Below are positions 1 through 11,250 of a stretch of 64,000 bases of DNA, one piece after another (the stretch's first letter is position 1; every line of letters starts with the position of its first letter). Position numbers and translations under genes: made by a program. Where the stretch lies: contig JANEZZ010003061.1 in assembly GCA_026122225.1 (NCBI GenBank), positions 5,628,501-5,692,500 on the forward strand, in the 5' to 3' direction. Below the pieces are notes generated by a model that was not told where the DNA came from, searched no databases, and worked only from the letters and a program-made list of their open reading frames with translations. Source of the stretch: Heloderma charlesbogerti. Its lineage: Eukaryota > Chordata > Lepidosauria > Squamata > Helodermatidae.

Positions 1-1139
1 GGAAGTGCTTTAAATTTCATCCACTGAGAAGTAAAATTGCTCACCTTCCTCCTTTAGATATTTTTAGCGCTTTACTAGTTTAGCTGCGACCTTATGCTGC
101 GACCTTATGTCGGTGGTACGAATACCTCCTCTCTTATTGTTAACACCTTTATTGGCTAAAAAGCCATCAAGGAGGTGCACAACAATTAAAACAATCAAAC
201 CTTTAGACAATAACAAGAACATTTAAAACAAAAGGATTAAACAGTTACATTATTTAAAAGGCGAAATTGATGCAGTAATGTAACCGGGTTTCTCCCTCCC
301 TCCTTCTCTCTCTGTGTAGTTCCTACTTCAAGTTAATACGCTTATTAGCGGAGTTCTCTTGATTTCAATGCAATCGGCACCCAAGCCTTGGAGATATTAG
401 CGGATGCGACCCGATAACCGGAACACACGTGGGGCACGACTTTAAACATATGTATACAGTTATTTCAAGAGGATTACTTTAAACCGCCTTTCCTTCCTGG
501 AACTGGAAAGGTGGGATACGAATCTCTCAAACACTTCGGAGCGCAGTCCTATGCATATTTACTGGGAAGTAAGTCCCTCTGTATTCAATGGGGCTTACTT
601 CCAGGTAGGAGTGCTACTAGTGTGCCAGTAGATTGTATTGAAACCAGAGGAACTTGCTTCTATGTAAATGCGGGAAGTGGGAAGGGAGTTAGAAACCAGA
701 TTAAACGCAGTAATCTCAGTTTCATCAATCAACCAATTAATTCTATTTATCAGACCTATAGACGGCCCCTCAGCAAAAAAAAAAAAAAAAAAAGTTCTCA
801 AGGAGTTAAACAATTATATTCTCATAAATCCAACAAAATCATAAGCGAAAAAAAATGGGTTGCCCATCTGACTTCCATTTTTCTTTGGCAATTCAACCCT
901 AAACAGATTTCTTAGCAAGCAAATCCTATTGATTTCGGCTGGATCTTACCGTTCTGGAAATATAGAGAGGTTGGAACTACCCTGCAAGTGTGGTAGGTTA
1001 CTATAGATACGTTTGCAGACATTCTGGTTAAAGTGGATGTGGACGGTGGGATATTATTAGAAATATTCCACAGGACCCAGCCAACTTCAAACACTTTCAT
1101 ATCCCATTCAAATCAAAGGGATAACAAAGTTAAACATGT

Positions 1140-1255
1140 GGTTTTAATGTTCTATATATTTTAAATTGTTTTATTGTGTGTTGTTTGGTTTTAATTTTTG
1201 TGAACCGCCCAGAGAGCTTTGCTATTGGGCAGGAAATAAATCAATAAGGAAGCAT
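1140..1255 (+). mobile_element. LINE 3' tail fragment (L2/CR1-like)
   Basis: The stretch reads tttgtgaaccgcccagag then ctattgggcaggaaataaat, the 3'-end signature that recurs at 5850-5965, 6930-7095, 8480-8600 and 22840-23075. It is a 5'-truncated, non-coding remnant. Confidence 0.6.
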
Positions 1256-1282
1256 ATAAAATCATTGCGTGAAATCAAACGC

Positions 1283-1334
1283 AAGTCCTACTTAGAGTAG
1301 ATTCATTTCAAAGAGTCTACTCTAAGTAGGACTT
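1283..1334. repeat. Foldback repeat, perfect 19-bp arms
   Basis: Arms 1283-1301 and 1316-1334 are exact inverted complements around a 14-nt loop. The arm core tcctacttagagtaga is shared with other palindromic elements in the window (4408-4478, 62900-63041), so this is a shortened member of that family. Confidence 0.75.
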
Positions 1335-2004
1335 AGATTGTGTAACAACACAATTAGGTGCTACGAAAATATCTCTGAATAATCTATGATTTCCTCTCCA
1401 ACATCAATTAATACTAGGGAGCTTTTGTACTACAACAACAGACAAAACAGCCTATTCATACTGGCAGTACCACTGATTTTATCCCTTTCCTAACAAATAA
1501 ATTTACCCAGAACATGTTTCCAGTTTATTAACTTCACATAAATGAGTTCAGGAGTAGGATGTTAATTGTCTCCGTTTTAACCAATTAATTGTTTGCGTGG
1601 CCATCAAAATCATCCATTATCTCAAAATAAGCGATAATTTGAAGGGGGCGGGGAAATGTTGGTCCATTCAGTGGGTTCACAATCAAATTAAACTGGGTTT
1701 CTTGCATATAAAAGTTTCTGTGAAGTTGGCTGGATCTTGCCCCAGAATTTTAATCACATTCAACTGATTCAGCATGGAAAGAGCAGGTAGGAACTTTCTC
1801 CTTGACCTCAAAGGTCTATAGAGCAGATGGAGTCTCTGCTCTCTGATACTATTTCTGGGGAAAATAACAGATGAATATCTCATACACTGGGCAGGTTGGG
1901 GTGTAGGGGTGGACTCTGGCTTTCCATTTTTTGACCTGTGTATATGTTGGGTTGTTCAGGTCTGCTCACAGAACAATCCGAAACACAATGCAGAAGAGCT
2001 GGGC

Positions 2005-2160
2005 AGTCATCTGGAACTGAAAGGAGCAAGGAGGAAAGGGATTCCTGTCCAGAAGGCCCACTCCCGAAATGCCCACAACTTCCAGCATTCCCCAGCTAGC
2101 CATGCTGGGGACTGTAAGACTCCCCCCACCCCGTCTAAACATGTATAGGATTGCACCTTT
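2005..2160. repeat. Decayed palindromic MITE ('aggattgcacctt' family)
   Basis: It holds ccagcattccccagctagcc, then atgctgggg, and ends catgtataggattgcacctt. These match the arms of the better-preserved copies at 9878-10006, 17740-17848 and 43046-43181. Confidence 0.55.
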
Positions 2161-2693
2161 AATGGGTCTAAAAAGAAGAGGAGGCGGCAAGAGTATAATC
2201 CAGCAAAAAGGAAGGAAGTCACAATTAAGTCCCAAATTCACTCAAAAAGTTTTACATTGAATTTCAAAAATAATAACTTTGCCATGTTTTCATTTTTAAT
2301 TCCCATTTTCCTTGTGGGGCCTAAATGTGGTTTACAGCAGGGCCAATCACCATCAAACTGACCTTTTCAGGTACTACTTATGGAAAATGCTTCCTTCTAT
2401 TCAACCATTCTGCAAACCTGTCACACATACACAGCTATAACACTCAAGTGTAGTTATTTGCCTCTACATCAAGCTCTGCCAAATGAATTTTCAACTTGTA
2501 CCAGAAATTAGCAGCAACAATTCAGATGTTTGGCCTTTCCTTCAATTGCTCTATTGGTATAGAACCACCTGAAGTTTTTAAAAACAGTTCACAATGTGTG
2601 TTTTTTTAAAGTCATTCATTTCTTTTGCTCAGGACTAGCTGGGCACCACATTACAATACTCAGCTGAAATTGGTTGCATTCCTATGTGCAAAA

Positions 2694-2790
2694 ACAGACG
2701 TGCCTTGTGGCACCTTAAAGACTGACCAATTTATTATGGTGTATGTTTTTGTGGAGACTGCCCACTTCATGGGATGCATGAGATATTAAC
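2694..2790 (+). repeat. Dispersed repeat, 'caccttaaagactgacc' family
   Basis: The order is: ttgtggcaccttaaagactg, a tttattatgg segment, then cccacttcatgggatgcatg. The same order of words recurs at 9773-10075, 13640-13705 and 14835-14925. The class (SINE or DNA element) cannot be decided here. Confidence 0.5.
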
Positions 2791-4407
2791 CTCAAATGGG
2801 CAGAGTTATATACACATGGGCAGATTTATATACACATGACAGTGAATTAATTATACAAGAAGTGGCTACTTTTCAAATTGGCACTAGCCAAATACGATGG
2901 GATTTTGTTAATTTCCACATACTTGACTATCCTGTAGATCAATGTGTGATTAGCTGATGATGTTTGCTGTTTAGGGTTGCTCTGTATTGATGGTAGAGAG
3001 CTATATGCATGTATGTGTGTTTGTGTGTGTATTCTGGTTGTAAATATGTATACCTGCTGGTTATTATTGGATGTATGAAATCATCAGTGAGTTTGTTTTG
3101 TTTGTTAATGTGATTGTTTGTTTGTTTATGGGATTTCTATCCTCACTCCTTCAATAAAATTACCAAGGTAGCCTACAAAATGTTAAAATGGCAAAAAAAT
3201 GTTTTTAAAGACATAAATGCTAAAAATATACAAAAATACTAAAACCAGTAAAATCACTACCAATGTTCTATACTGTTCATGTTCACTAACTATTGCTATG
3301 GTCCATGTCTGAAACCAATAAACAAAATTGCTCTGAAATACTTTTACATGTGGATGTCTGTCCACGTGTATAGCTACATGAGGTTTTATGCTGAGACATA
3401 CATGAGTGTAGAAACATATATCTGCAAATAAGAGACGCTTTGAGTCTACACCTCGTACAACGATTCTGTTTGCTGACATTGCATTAGTGGTACAATCTCA
3501 TTTCTTGCAATGCACATATGAAGTGTGAGTGACAGAAGTGGGTGTCCTCCTTAATCATTTGTGTGTATGCCCCAGTAACCTTTGAGTTGGTTCTGATGAT
3601 ATGGCAACAACTAATTTATGGTAACAATGGGTTGTAGCCACTGTTAGCCTAATGTAGGTCCCATTTCAAAAACTAGGACTAACATTGGATACAACCAATT
3701 GTTCAGGAAAGTGTTTTACTCATATGACCAGTATAACATCAGAGCTATGAACCCAATACAAAATTACTATTCCAATGTTATGCTGCTCATGAGCTGGTTG
3801 CTCATGAAAGCACTGTATGCATGTTTTCAGTGCAACTCAGCTGCTGCTAAGTCATTGGAACTCACCATTTAGTTTGGTTTACCCTTTAGTGTTTACTGTT
3901 GGAAACACAGATGTAACATTGCTGTATTTTAACAAACATGATTGCTGTATAAATTGTGCAGATATTCTACTGCAGCCAGTTATGATCTCATCCCAAACAT
4001 CTAAACCATTGTACTTGAACCATTGATTTTGGTGGGATTTTAGAACTGCTTCACAAATTACATGACAGCTGGGTATGACACCAGCATATCCAGTAATAAA
4101 TTCCATATGAAGCCGATGCATTACACTGCTTAGCCAAACCCCACTGAATTAGCTCATTTGATTTGATGCTGGATGGGGGAATGCACATCTTCACTGATGC
4201 CCCAGTTGTGCATGGCTGGAGCTGGAGAAGGGCCATGATTTTGAAGTGGCCCCAAAACACAGTGGATAAAAAGGTGCTAGAGCACATTTTTGAGATTTGC
4301 ATATATTCTTTGAATGCTTACATTGATATTTAAGACCTGGCGCGCGCGCCCCCCCCGGCTTCTTTTTCACATGCATGCACACATACAGCTCGCACATTAT
4401 GTATTGC

Positions 4408-4478
4408 ATCCAGTGTTCGTCCTACTTAGAGTAGACCCACTGAAATGAATGGGACTTAAATTAGAGTAACACTGGATA
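4408..4478. repeat. Palindromic MITE remnant
   Basis: It begins tgcatccagtgttcgtccta and ends gtaacactggatacaa, with the 'tacttagagtagaccca' core. It is inverted-repeat-like and belongs with 12388-12472 and 62900-63041. Confidence 0.5.
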
Positions 4479-4754
4479 CAAAATAATAATAGGCCATGAT
4501 GTCAGCTTATTACTAAAAGCCTGTAACCAAAGAATTGGCTGGTGAGTTAAAATATAGATGAATCTGACTACCGTTGTCTCATCCCACTGGCTCTGGAGAT
4601 AAAGGGTGGAAAAAGTTCATCCACTGTCTCTTCCATTTTCCCCACCTACCCTTCCTAGATTACTTCTTTCACAGCCCCCAGTTTGCTTCTGTCAATCATC
4701 CTGTGTGTGGTCTCCCTTATCCTCTTCCTACCTCCTTTTCCCCCATCTCCTAGA

Positions 4755-4893
4755 TCAGCCATCCCCTCCTGGTGCCCTCCAGCTGTGTTGGCCTACAACT
4801 TCCAGGATTCCTGACCATTAACCATGCTGACTGGGGAACACTGGGTGTTGCAGTCCAACACAGCTGAAGGGCACAAGGTGGGGAAGGCTGTCT
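4755..4893. repeat. Foldback MITE ('tggtgccctccag' hAT-like family)
   Basis: The left arm has ctggtgccctccagctgtg and ttggcctacaacttccagg. The right arm returns tgcagtccaacacagctgaa and gggcacaaggtggggaaggc. Related copies lie at 7125-7205, 18316-18451, 27958-28088, 40083-40222, 52531-52665 and 61968-62150. Confidence 0.65.
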
Positions 4894-5360
4894 TAGGCCT
4901 TTACCCAGTTTTCCAGGCCGCAGCCTGCTGCATATAAACTTTACTGGGATATATTTTGTTGTTGCAAGCTCCGTTCCCTGAGCTATTGGGATGCACATGA
5001 ACTTTCCCTAATGTGCATGAACCTTCCCTGAGCTATTGGGATGTGCATGAGCCATAAGCACAACAAGTCAATGTCAGAGGCACCACCACCACACGTGAAA
5101 TACAATCTGGATTCCCTCTCCTCCTTTTATACTACAACCCTCCATACACTCATTTGGAAGTAAATTCTGGTGCAATCCATGGTACTTTGTTTGATTTATT
5201 AACAGTTTGATACCTTGGTTTCAAATACTTTGGGTAAAAAACAAAAGTTGGTTTCTGGAAGTTGTTTTAAGCAAGGGATAGGGTTACAGCCTAAAAGTAA
5301 ACATTCAGAATAAAGGAGTGTTATAATTTTAAGTCTAATGAAATTGTTTGGTGTACCATG

Positions 5361-5385
5361 CACACACACACACACACACACACAC
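5361..5385. repeat. (CA)n microsatellite
   Basis: A run of about 12 CA dinucleotides, flanked by catg on both sides. Confidence 0.95.
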
Positions 5386-5849
5386 GCATGCACGTGCACA
5401 CACAAATTGAAAGCAACTAATCAAGTAAGCTCTAGAATCTAGGGATACACTGTCAAACTACAAGTTCTAATATGCAAATAAGTAAGCTACCACACAGTAA
5501 CATTAAACAGTCATAAACTATTCTTTGTTTGACCACTTACAATATAATATTTATAAGAAAGAATTAAATAATTCTTAGTTAATGAATTAAGTTTTAAGCA
5601 ATTAAATCTGCATGAATTTCCATACAAGGAACACATCAGTGCTGAAGACAAAAGCATACTTTCTTTTTAGATCATGCATTTATGAACCTGTACCGGCAGC
5701 GCCTGTGTGAGTATGAAAGGAGAATGTCTCTTTTGAGATGGTGTCTGCCATCTGCTGTTTGTATATGTAAAATAATTAACAGTTTTTAAAGAAAAAGAAG
5801 GGTTGCCTCATTAACTGGGGATGCCTTTTTAGTAGATGGAAGGGGTTTT

Positions 5850-5965
5850 ATAGATAAATTTGATGGATATGCTGTTTTATTGCCTTTGTTTTATTGTTAT
5901 TGTGTATTTCACATTTTTAATTTACCTGTATATTGCCCAGAGAACTTTAGTTATTGGGAGGCTTA
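5850..5965 (+). mobile_element. LINE 3' tail fragment (L2/CR1-like)
   Basis: It reads ttacctgtatattgcccaga then gaactttagttattgggagg, the same terminal signature as 1140-1255, in a T-rich context. Non-coding remnant. Confidence 0.5.
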
Positions 5966-5989
5966 GGAAGGAAAGAAAGGAGGAAAGAG

Positions 5990-6170
5990 GGCTGCAGTAC
6001 TTAGCAAACCTATTTGGGAATAAGTCCCATCAGGACTTACTTCGGAGTAGGTATGCATAGGATTGAGCTATTATGGTGCAAACCTAGACATGTCTACTCT
6101 GAAGCAAGTCCCATTGAGATCATTGGGCCTTACTTTCTGGAAAGAAGGTATAGGATTATAGTCTTAAAGT
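5990..6170. repeat. Two 'tcccattgag' TIR repeats side by side
   Basis: About 5990-6066 carries taagtcccatcaggacttac and gtatgcataggattgagc. About 6073-6170 carries tctactctgaagcaagtccc and ggtataggattatagtctta. Both are foldback units of the most abundant small family in the window; others lie near 7880, 8850-9058, 9193, 11173, 14108, 18628, 20045, 23393 and 55085. Confidence 0.55.
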
Positions 6171-6459
6171 GTGTTGCCTGAGTTATAAAATGCACAATGC
6201 TGGGGAAAAAAATCAGTGTTTTGGTTCTTTGAGTATCAATGAATTCTGAATGGATTGATTTCCATCAATAAACATGCATATATTTTTCTTTTTAAGAAGA
6301 AAAATCTGGATTGGTCTATATAACTTGCATTTTTCTTTCATACATATAATGTGTCTGGATCCAGATACAAACGGAAGCAAACCTTCAATCCAGCAAAAGT
6401 TAGTTGGGGTCAGATCTAAAATGAATATCCATTAACTAATGTCATACACACCCCTCCAA

Positions 6460-6780
6460 ATGCCCAGGTTTGCCAGTTAGATCTTGAATGGAAGTGTTTT
6501 CCTTCAAAAACTGCGGTTCTGAATGTGAGATTTTAACCTTTGAATTCACCTGCTTTAGACTAGTTGGCATTTCATGATTGTTTTGACAGGCGTCAAATAT
6601 TAAAGACACTGTCAGCTGCCAAATGCGAACTACCGCTGCATGCCAAGTTACGACCAAATGCTGTCAAAGATAGCCACTGCATTCCAACCAAGCTGTTCAA
6701 TAAGGATGTAATAGATAAATAGAATATATCTGAGCAAATATTCGAGCTGCTGGAGAGTATCTGACCATTCTGACATCAAA
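6460..6780. promoter_or_regulatory. Candidate conserved non-coding element in PDX1 intron 1
   Basis: This is a repeat-free block between repeat-dense flanks. TGACAG sites of the MEIS/TALE type occur at 6584-6589 and, inverted, at 6609-6614, followed by CAGCTG and further TGTCAA-like words. PDX1 partners with PBX/MEIS proteins, so the motif pair is suggestive. No conservation was tested. Confidence 0.3.
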
Positions 6781-6929
6781 AGTTTCAGAGGAGAATCTTT
6801 GTGGCCAAAATTATTTCAGCTCTATTGAAAACTGAGATTTAGCCATTCCCGCCAGCCCAAATATACTTTGAGTTGGAAATACCTTGTATTACATAGTTTG
6901 TGTTATGTCAGTTTGACCACAAACTGGGG

Positions 6930-7095
6930 GTTTAATTGGCTGGTGCTCTTCATTTCTTTTATTGTTGTGTTTTTAATTGTATTTTTTATGTTACGTTTTA
7001 ATTAAGATTTTGTTTTTAACCTGTATTTTATTTTAGCTACATTGAGGACCATGTTTGTGAGGGAAAGGGTGGGATATAAATTAAATAAAGAAATA
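6930..7095 (+). mobile_element. LINE 3' tail fragment
   Basis: A T-rich stretch ending aaagggtgggatataaatta then aataaagaaat, the usual L2-like 3' terminus. The apparent reading frame across it is chance. Confidence 0.5.
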
Positions 7096-7124
7096 CAGCC
7101 TATGGATGACATTGTTCTAACTCA

Positions 7125-7205
7125 ACTTTCCCCAACCTGGTGCCCTCCAGACGTGTTGGACTACAATTCCCATAATCCTGCAGCCAGCACAGCTTGGAGA
7201 AGGCT
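7125..7205. repeat. Half copy of the 'tggtgccctccag' foldback MITE
   Basis: It holds ccccaacctggtgccctcca and gttggactacaattcccat, then part of the centre. The second arm is missing or reduced. Confidence 0.55.
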
Positions 7206-7372
7206 GTTCTCACTGGATTTTAAACTGCCTTGAAGACTGGATCTAAAGAACCTCGTTCCTTCCCGTGTCCAAGGGAAATTTCCAAGAGCAGATCTCTTCC
7301 CCATAGCCAAGGGCTGATCTCTTTGGAGAATGAGGAAAAGACAAAAAGTAGAAAACATAGTATGGTCTGCAG

Positions 7373-7445
7373 CTTATAGAATCAAGTTGGAAGGGGCTTT
7401 TTAGGCCATCAAGCCCAACCCTTACTCAGTGCAGAAATCTTGCTG
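7373..7445 (-). mobile_element. CR1 3'-end fragment
   Basis: It reads tagaatcaagttggaagggg, then ccatcaagcccaaccc and cagtgcagaaatc, the reverse complement of a CR1-like terminus. Confidence 0.55.
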
Positions 7446-7879
7446 GACTTGCCAAACCTTGGACTCGCCTGATGTTGGTCTTCAGATCCAGCTTTTTGAG
7501 AGAAAGACCAGATATAATAGAATTGTTTTTAAATAAGTATGACAGTCATGAATACTGCTTTTGTATGCCGCTGCAGAAGAATTTATTATTTTACACATAT
7601 CTTAACTAGACAGAAATTCACAATGGTGACTCTTCTAGCCAGTAGAATGGGGCACACTTCTTCCAAATTATCTCTATCTCTCCAGTTAAACACGTTGGGT
7701 ATAATTCAACTGAAATAGTCTTGTGCAAGTCCCATTGAAAAGAATGGGTACTGTACAAGAACAATGTGTGCATGCTCAGCCCCCACTCATTTCAACGGAT
7801 ATAATGGCTCGAGCTTATTAAGGGTTCACTATCATTGACACTCAGCATTAAGTGCCATTTTGGCAGAAAACTCCCTCTA

Positions 7880-7985
7880 TAAATCCTTGAAATATACTGC
7901 AACCCTATACTCACTTTCCTGGGAGTCAGCCCCATCGAACTCAATGGGACTTCTGAGAAGACATGTATAGGGCGGCGCTGTACAT
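7880..7985. repeat. 'tcccattgag' TIR repeat
   Basis: It runs from gaaatatactgcaaccctat through tgggagtcagcccc, a central aactcaatgggact and agacatgtataggg. Inverted-repeat unit of the abundant family. Confidence 0.5.
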
Positions 7986-8340
7986 CGATATTTACATGCT
8001 GCGTTTGGAAACAAGTTCAACAGATTTTGAGGGAAGTACTGCCAGAAAATGTTCCTAAGCTCTTTTACAGTGATAGCCATCTTAGATCACTCACTCACTG
8101 ACATACATGCACACAGACCCCAACACATTTAGTTGGAAAAAAGCCCCACCTAAAGCAAATCCTACATCCACATAATAGGTGCCCTAGGGATGAGGCTGTG
8201 TATAGAAGATACCACCTAAAGAGAAACTGTACAATTATGGACAGACACGTAGGGAAATAGAGCATTATTTATGCAGGATGTCGAAAATTTAAAGGTTGTG
8301 GGCACTCATTTGTGAGTTCATGTTGTGCTAATGTTCATGT

Positions 8341-8385
8341 AGACAAGAGAAGACAAGAGAAGACAAGAGAAGACAAGAGAAGACA
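8341..8385. repeat. 10-bp tandem repeat AGACAAGAGA
   Basis: Four exact AGACAAGAGA units plus AGACA. No mismatch among complete units, so it is likely young and length-variable. Confidence 0.95.
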
Positions 8386-8479
8386 GTCAGGATTTCCCCT
8401 CTTTTGCCTTCTTTGTCCAAGTGCTGTTCAACTATGGAGGGAGCTTATTCCAAAGTCAGTGTATATGTATTATCAATTA

Positions 8480-8600
8480 ATTACTTACATTACATTTCTA
8501 TACTGCCCCAGCTGAAGCTCTCTCGGCAGTTTACAAAGATTAAAAACCATTAAAATACATTAGACAAAGTGTAAAACCATTTACATAAAAACATATAAAC
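8480..8600 (-). mobile_element. LINE 3' tail fragment (reverse)
   Basis: It reads acatttctatactgccccag, then gaagctctctcggcagttta and caaagattaaaaacc, the reverse complement of the terminus seen at 1140-1255. Confidence 0.55.
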
Positions 8601-8849
8601 AGACAGCACACACAGAGACAATATATTTCTAAAAAAACAATGTTAAACAATCAACTAAATATTGCAGCCTTAGTTCAGAACTTTGCTTGTTTCTTGAAAA
8701 CATTTCAGGAGAGGTCTTCTACTTTGTATTTAACGTCTTTATGTTTATTATGATGGTCAGTAAGAGAAGGGGAGGACTTTTTTTCCTGGTACTGGAAATG
8801 CCTTTAAAAAAAAATCTAGATGGGTAGCCATTTTACAGGGCGCTCCCTT

Positions 8850-9058
8850 TACATGCCTACTCACAAGTCTCACTAAGTTCAATGGGGCTTACTCCTATAG
8901 GATCGTAACCCTAGGCTTAGAGGGACTGAAGTCAATGGTCTTACTTTTGAGTAGATGCACCTGGGATTGCGCTTTTACAGTCCTAGATGTGTCTACCCAG
9001 AAGCAAGCTCCACTGAATTCAATGGGACTTACTCCTGGTGTAAGGAATGCAGCCTTAG
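8850..9058. repeat. Two adjacent 'tcccattgag' TIR repeats
   Basis: One unit lies at about 8850-8915 (gttcaatggggcttactcct, ataggatcgtaaccct). The second is at about 8970-9058 (tctacccagaagcaagctcc, tggtgtaaggaatgcagcct). Confidence 0.5.
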
Positions 9059-9192
9059 TCAGTACATCAAACATACATAATTCTTCATCCATGTGATGAA
9101 ATAAACTCTAGTCCAGGACAGTTTATGCCACACAAATTCTGTTGGTCCTTAAGGTGCCACAAGACTAATTCATTCTATTTTATGATTTCTTT

Positions 9193-9287
9193 ACAGTGCC
9201 ATCCTATGCCTGTCTACTCAGAAATAAACCCAATGACTACAAAGGTGCTAACTCAGAGGAAAGTGGGTATAGGATCATAGCCTTAAA
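9193..9287. repeat. 'tcccattgag' family TIR repeat
   Basis: The ends cagtgccatcctatgcctgt and gtgggtataggatcatagcc are inverted complements with mismatches; the centre has diverged. Confidence 0.45.
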
Positions 9288-9422
9288 TGATTAAAAAAAA
9301 AACCCACTCTTGATACGCAATTCCACAGAGATACACAAATTAAAATTCTCCACCCCTTCCCCTATTGATTCATTTTGTTCTTTCCACTTCCATTTTTGTT
9401 TTGGGCAAACAGGACATGGTTT

Positions 9423-9595
9423 TATTTATTTATTTATTGCATTTATACCCCGCCTTTTCCCCTCTTGCAAGGAACCCAAGGCGGCTTACATTATCCTCCT
9501 CCTCTCCATTTTATCCTCACAACAACAACCCTGTGAGGTGGGTTGGGCTGAGAGTCTGTGACTGGCCCAAAGTCACCCAGTGAGCTTCCATGGCC

Positions 9596-9597
<2 letters not shown>
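9423..9597 (-). mobile_element. tRNA-derived SINE, 5'-truncated (reverse)
   Basis: It starts with TTTA repeats, then gcatttataccccgcctttt, cctcacaacaacaaccctgt and ggcccaaagtcacccagtga. This is the reverse complement of the element at 54051-54325. It stops at ccatggccgag, before the promoter half, where the (GT)n run begins. Confidence 0.75.
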
Positions 9598-9668
<71 letters not shown>

Positions 9669-9687
9669 TATATATATATATATATAA
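9598..9687. repeat. (GT)n-(TA)n compound microsatellite
   Basis: About 14 GT units (9598-9627) run through a short tatg link into a long TA run that is interrupted once by gaa near 9666. It abuts the truncated SINE. Confidence 0.95.
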
Positions 9688-9772
9688 TAATTATTATTAT
9701 CAGCTTTCTTACGATGTGGTCTGGCCACAGGAGAAAGCATATTTGAATTGTTACCCCTGATAAGAAAATTAC

Positions 9773-10075
9773 AAAGTTTTTTGTGGAACATTAAAGACTA
9801 ACAACTTGATTCTGGCATCAGCCTTTGTGGACCATAGTTCATTTCATCAGATGAATAAAAAGCTTATGCCAGAATAAGGGCACAATTCCAGGCCTGTTTA
9901 GACAGGAAAAAGTCCTACAACTCCCAGCAGGCCCCAGCCATCTATGCTGGGGCATGCTGGGAGTTGTAGGACTTTTTCCTGTCTAAACAGGCCTGGGATT
10001 GTGCCCTAAACATGTTACCCTTTGAGGTGCCACAAGACATTTTTTCTGCAATAGAGTTACACGGCTACCCTCAAG
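9773..10075. repeat. Dispersed 'attaaagactaacaa' repeat split by a palindrome
   Basis: 9773-9877 carries aacattaaagactaacaact, ggcatcagcctttgtggacc and catttcatcagatgaat. 10010-10075 carries gaggtgccacaagacattt and agagttacacggctaccc. The two halves belong to the family seen at 2694-2790; the palindrome at 9878-10006 lies between them. Confidence 0.55.
9878..10006. repeat. Near-perfect 129-bp palindrome (foldback MITE)
   Basis: Arms 9878-9938 and 9946-10006 are 61 nt each and differ at only two positions by eye, around the 7-nt loop catctat. The termini are GGGCACAAT and ATTGTGCCC, flanked on both sides by TAA in direct orientation (9875-9877, 10007-10009). Arm words such as tcctacaactcccagca are shared with 17740-17848 and 43046-43181. 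Confidence 0.9.
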
Positions 10076-10556
10076 AAAATGATAGGGATTCTTTCCCCCT
10101 CACCCCCATTTCTGCTATCTATTTCAACAAAGCCCTTAATGCAATATTTGCAGAAAGGCGTGACCCGGAGCGTGCAAGACGCAGGACTTGATAACATTGT
10201 GCAGCCAGAGACAGAAGGTTGTTCCCAGCTGCCCTTCCTGGAATTTGACCACTACACCTTGTAATGAAATGAAACTACACCTTCTCGATCAAGTTTCTCT
10301 TGTCCCCTCTGGAGAAGAATTTATATTAGGTGCCAGTAGGATTCTAACTTCCTATGAAGCTAATACATACTAGGATTGTACCAATAGGAAGGATTGCAAC
10401 TTACTACGCAGAGCTAACAAATCGTAGGATTATGCCAATAGGATTGTAATTTACTGTGAGGCTAACAAATAGTAGGATTGTGCTGGTGGGATTGTAACTT
10501 ACTACGAGGTACTAAGTATGTTTTTATAAATTAAAGTCTAGACTTATACACCTTTT

Positions 10557-10996
10557 TGTTGTTGTTCAGTCGTTAAGTCGTGTCTGACTCTTCGTGACCC
10601 CATGGACCATAGCACGCCAGGTCTTCCTGTCCTCCACTCTCTCCTGGAGTGTGCTCAAGTTCATATTCATTGCATCGGTGATGCTATCTAGCCATCTCAT
10701 CCTCTGCCATACCCTTCTCCTTTTGCCTTCAAACTTTCCCAGCATCAGGGTCTTTTCCAGTGAGTTTTCTCTTCGCATTAGGTGGCCAAAATATTTGAGC
10801 TTCAGCTTCCATATCTGTCCTTCCAATGAGCACTCAGGGTTGATTTCCTTTAGGATGGACTGATTTGACCTCCTTGCAGTCCAGGGGACTCGTAAGAGTC
10901 TTCTCCAGCACCACAGTTCGAAAGCATCAATTCTTTGGCGCTCAGCCTTCCTTATAGTCCAGCTCTCACAGCCATACATTACCACTGGGAAAACCA
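10557..10996 (-). mobile_element. BovB (RTE) LINE, 3' fragment
   Basis: This is a 440-bp 5'-truncated copy. The 143-codon minus-strand frame has GCESWTIRKAE, AFELWCWRRLLRVPW, NPECSLEGQ, KYFGHLMRRE and the end HGVTKSQTRLND, the C-terminal domain of BovB-type reverse transcriptase. The 3' end at low coordinates has the BovB words gttgttcagtcg and gtgtctgactcttcgtgacc. It overlaps no host gene and sits in PDX1 intron 1. Confidence 0.9.
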
Positions 10997-11172
10997 AATC
11001 CCACTGAATTCAAAGAGACCTACTCTAGAATTAGAATAGTACCAGGCATGGATTGCTGTCTCCATTGGTTTAAAAAACAAGGGCTGGAAAGTGTTGACAA
11101 CCAGGGCACACAATTCTAAATCAGTTTGGGTTTTGGTCACTCCTTTGGAAATGGCTACAATCAAATGTGCTG

Positions 11173-11250
11173 CCGGATCCTATGTATGTTAACTCAGAAG
11201 CAAATCCTACTCACTTCAAGGGGGTCTTCCCATTGAATTGAATAGGATTG
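11173..11250. repeat. 'tcccattgag' family TIR repeat
   Basis: It reads ggatcctatgtatgttaact, cagaagcaaatcctactcac and gaataggattgcaggg. A degenerate member of the abundant family. Confidence 0.4.

Noticed and set aside
511..915. 134-codon plus-strand open frame
   Set aside because: It crosses a poly-A tract, has no recognisable domain and no splice or promoter context; chance frame in intron sequence.
8341..8385. CRISPR-like or satellite array
   Set aside because: Only four and a half 10-bp units without spacers; a simple tandem repeat.
9310..9791. Frames on both strands near the (TA)n run
   Set aside because: Encoded by the SINE and the microsatellite; the same peptide recurs from the SINE at 54156-54356.
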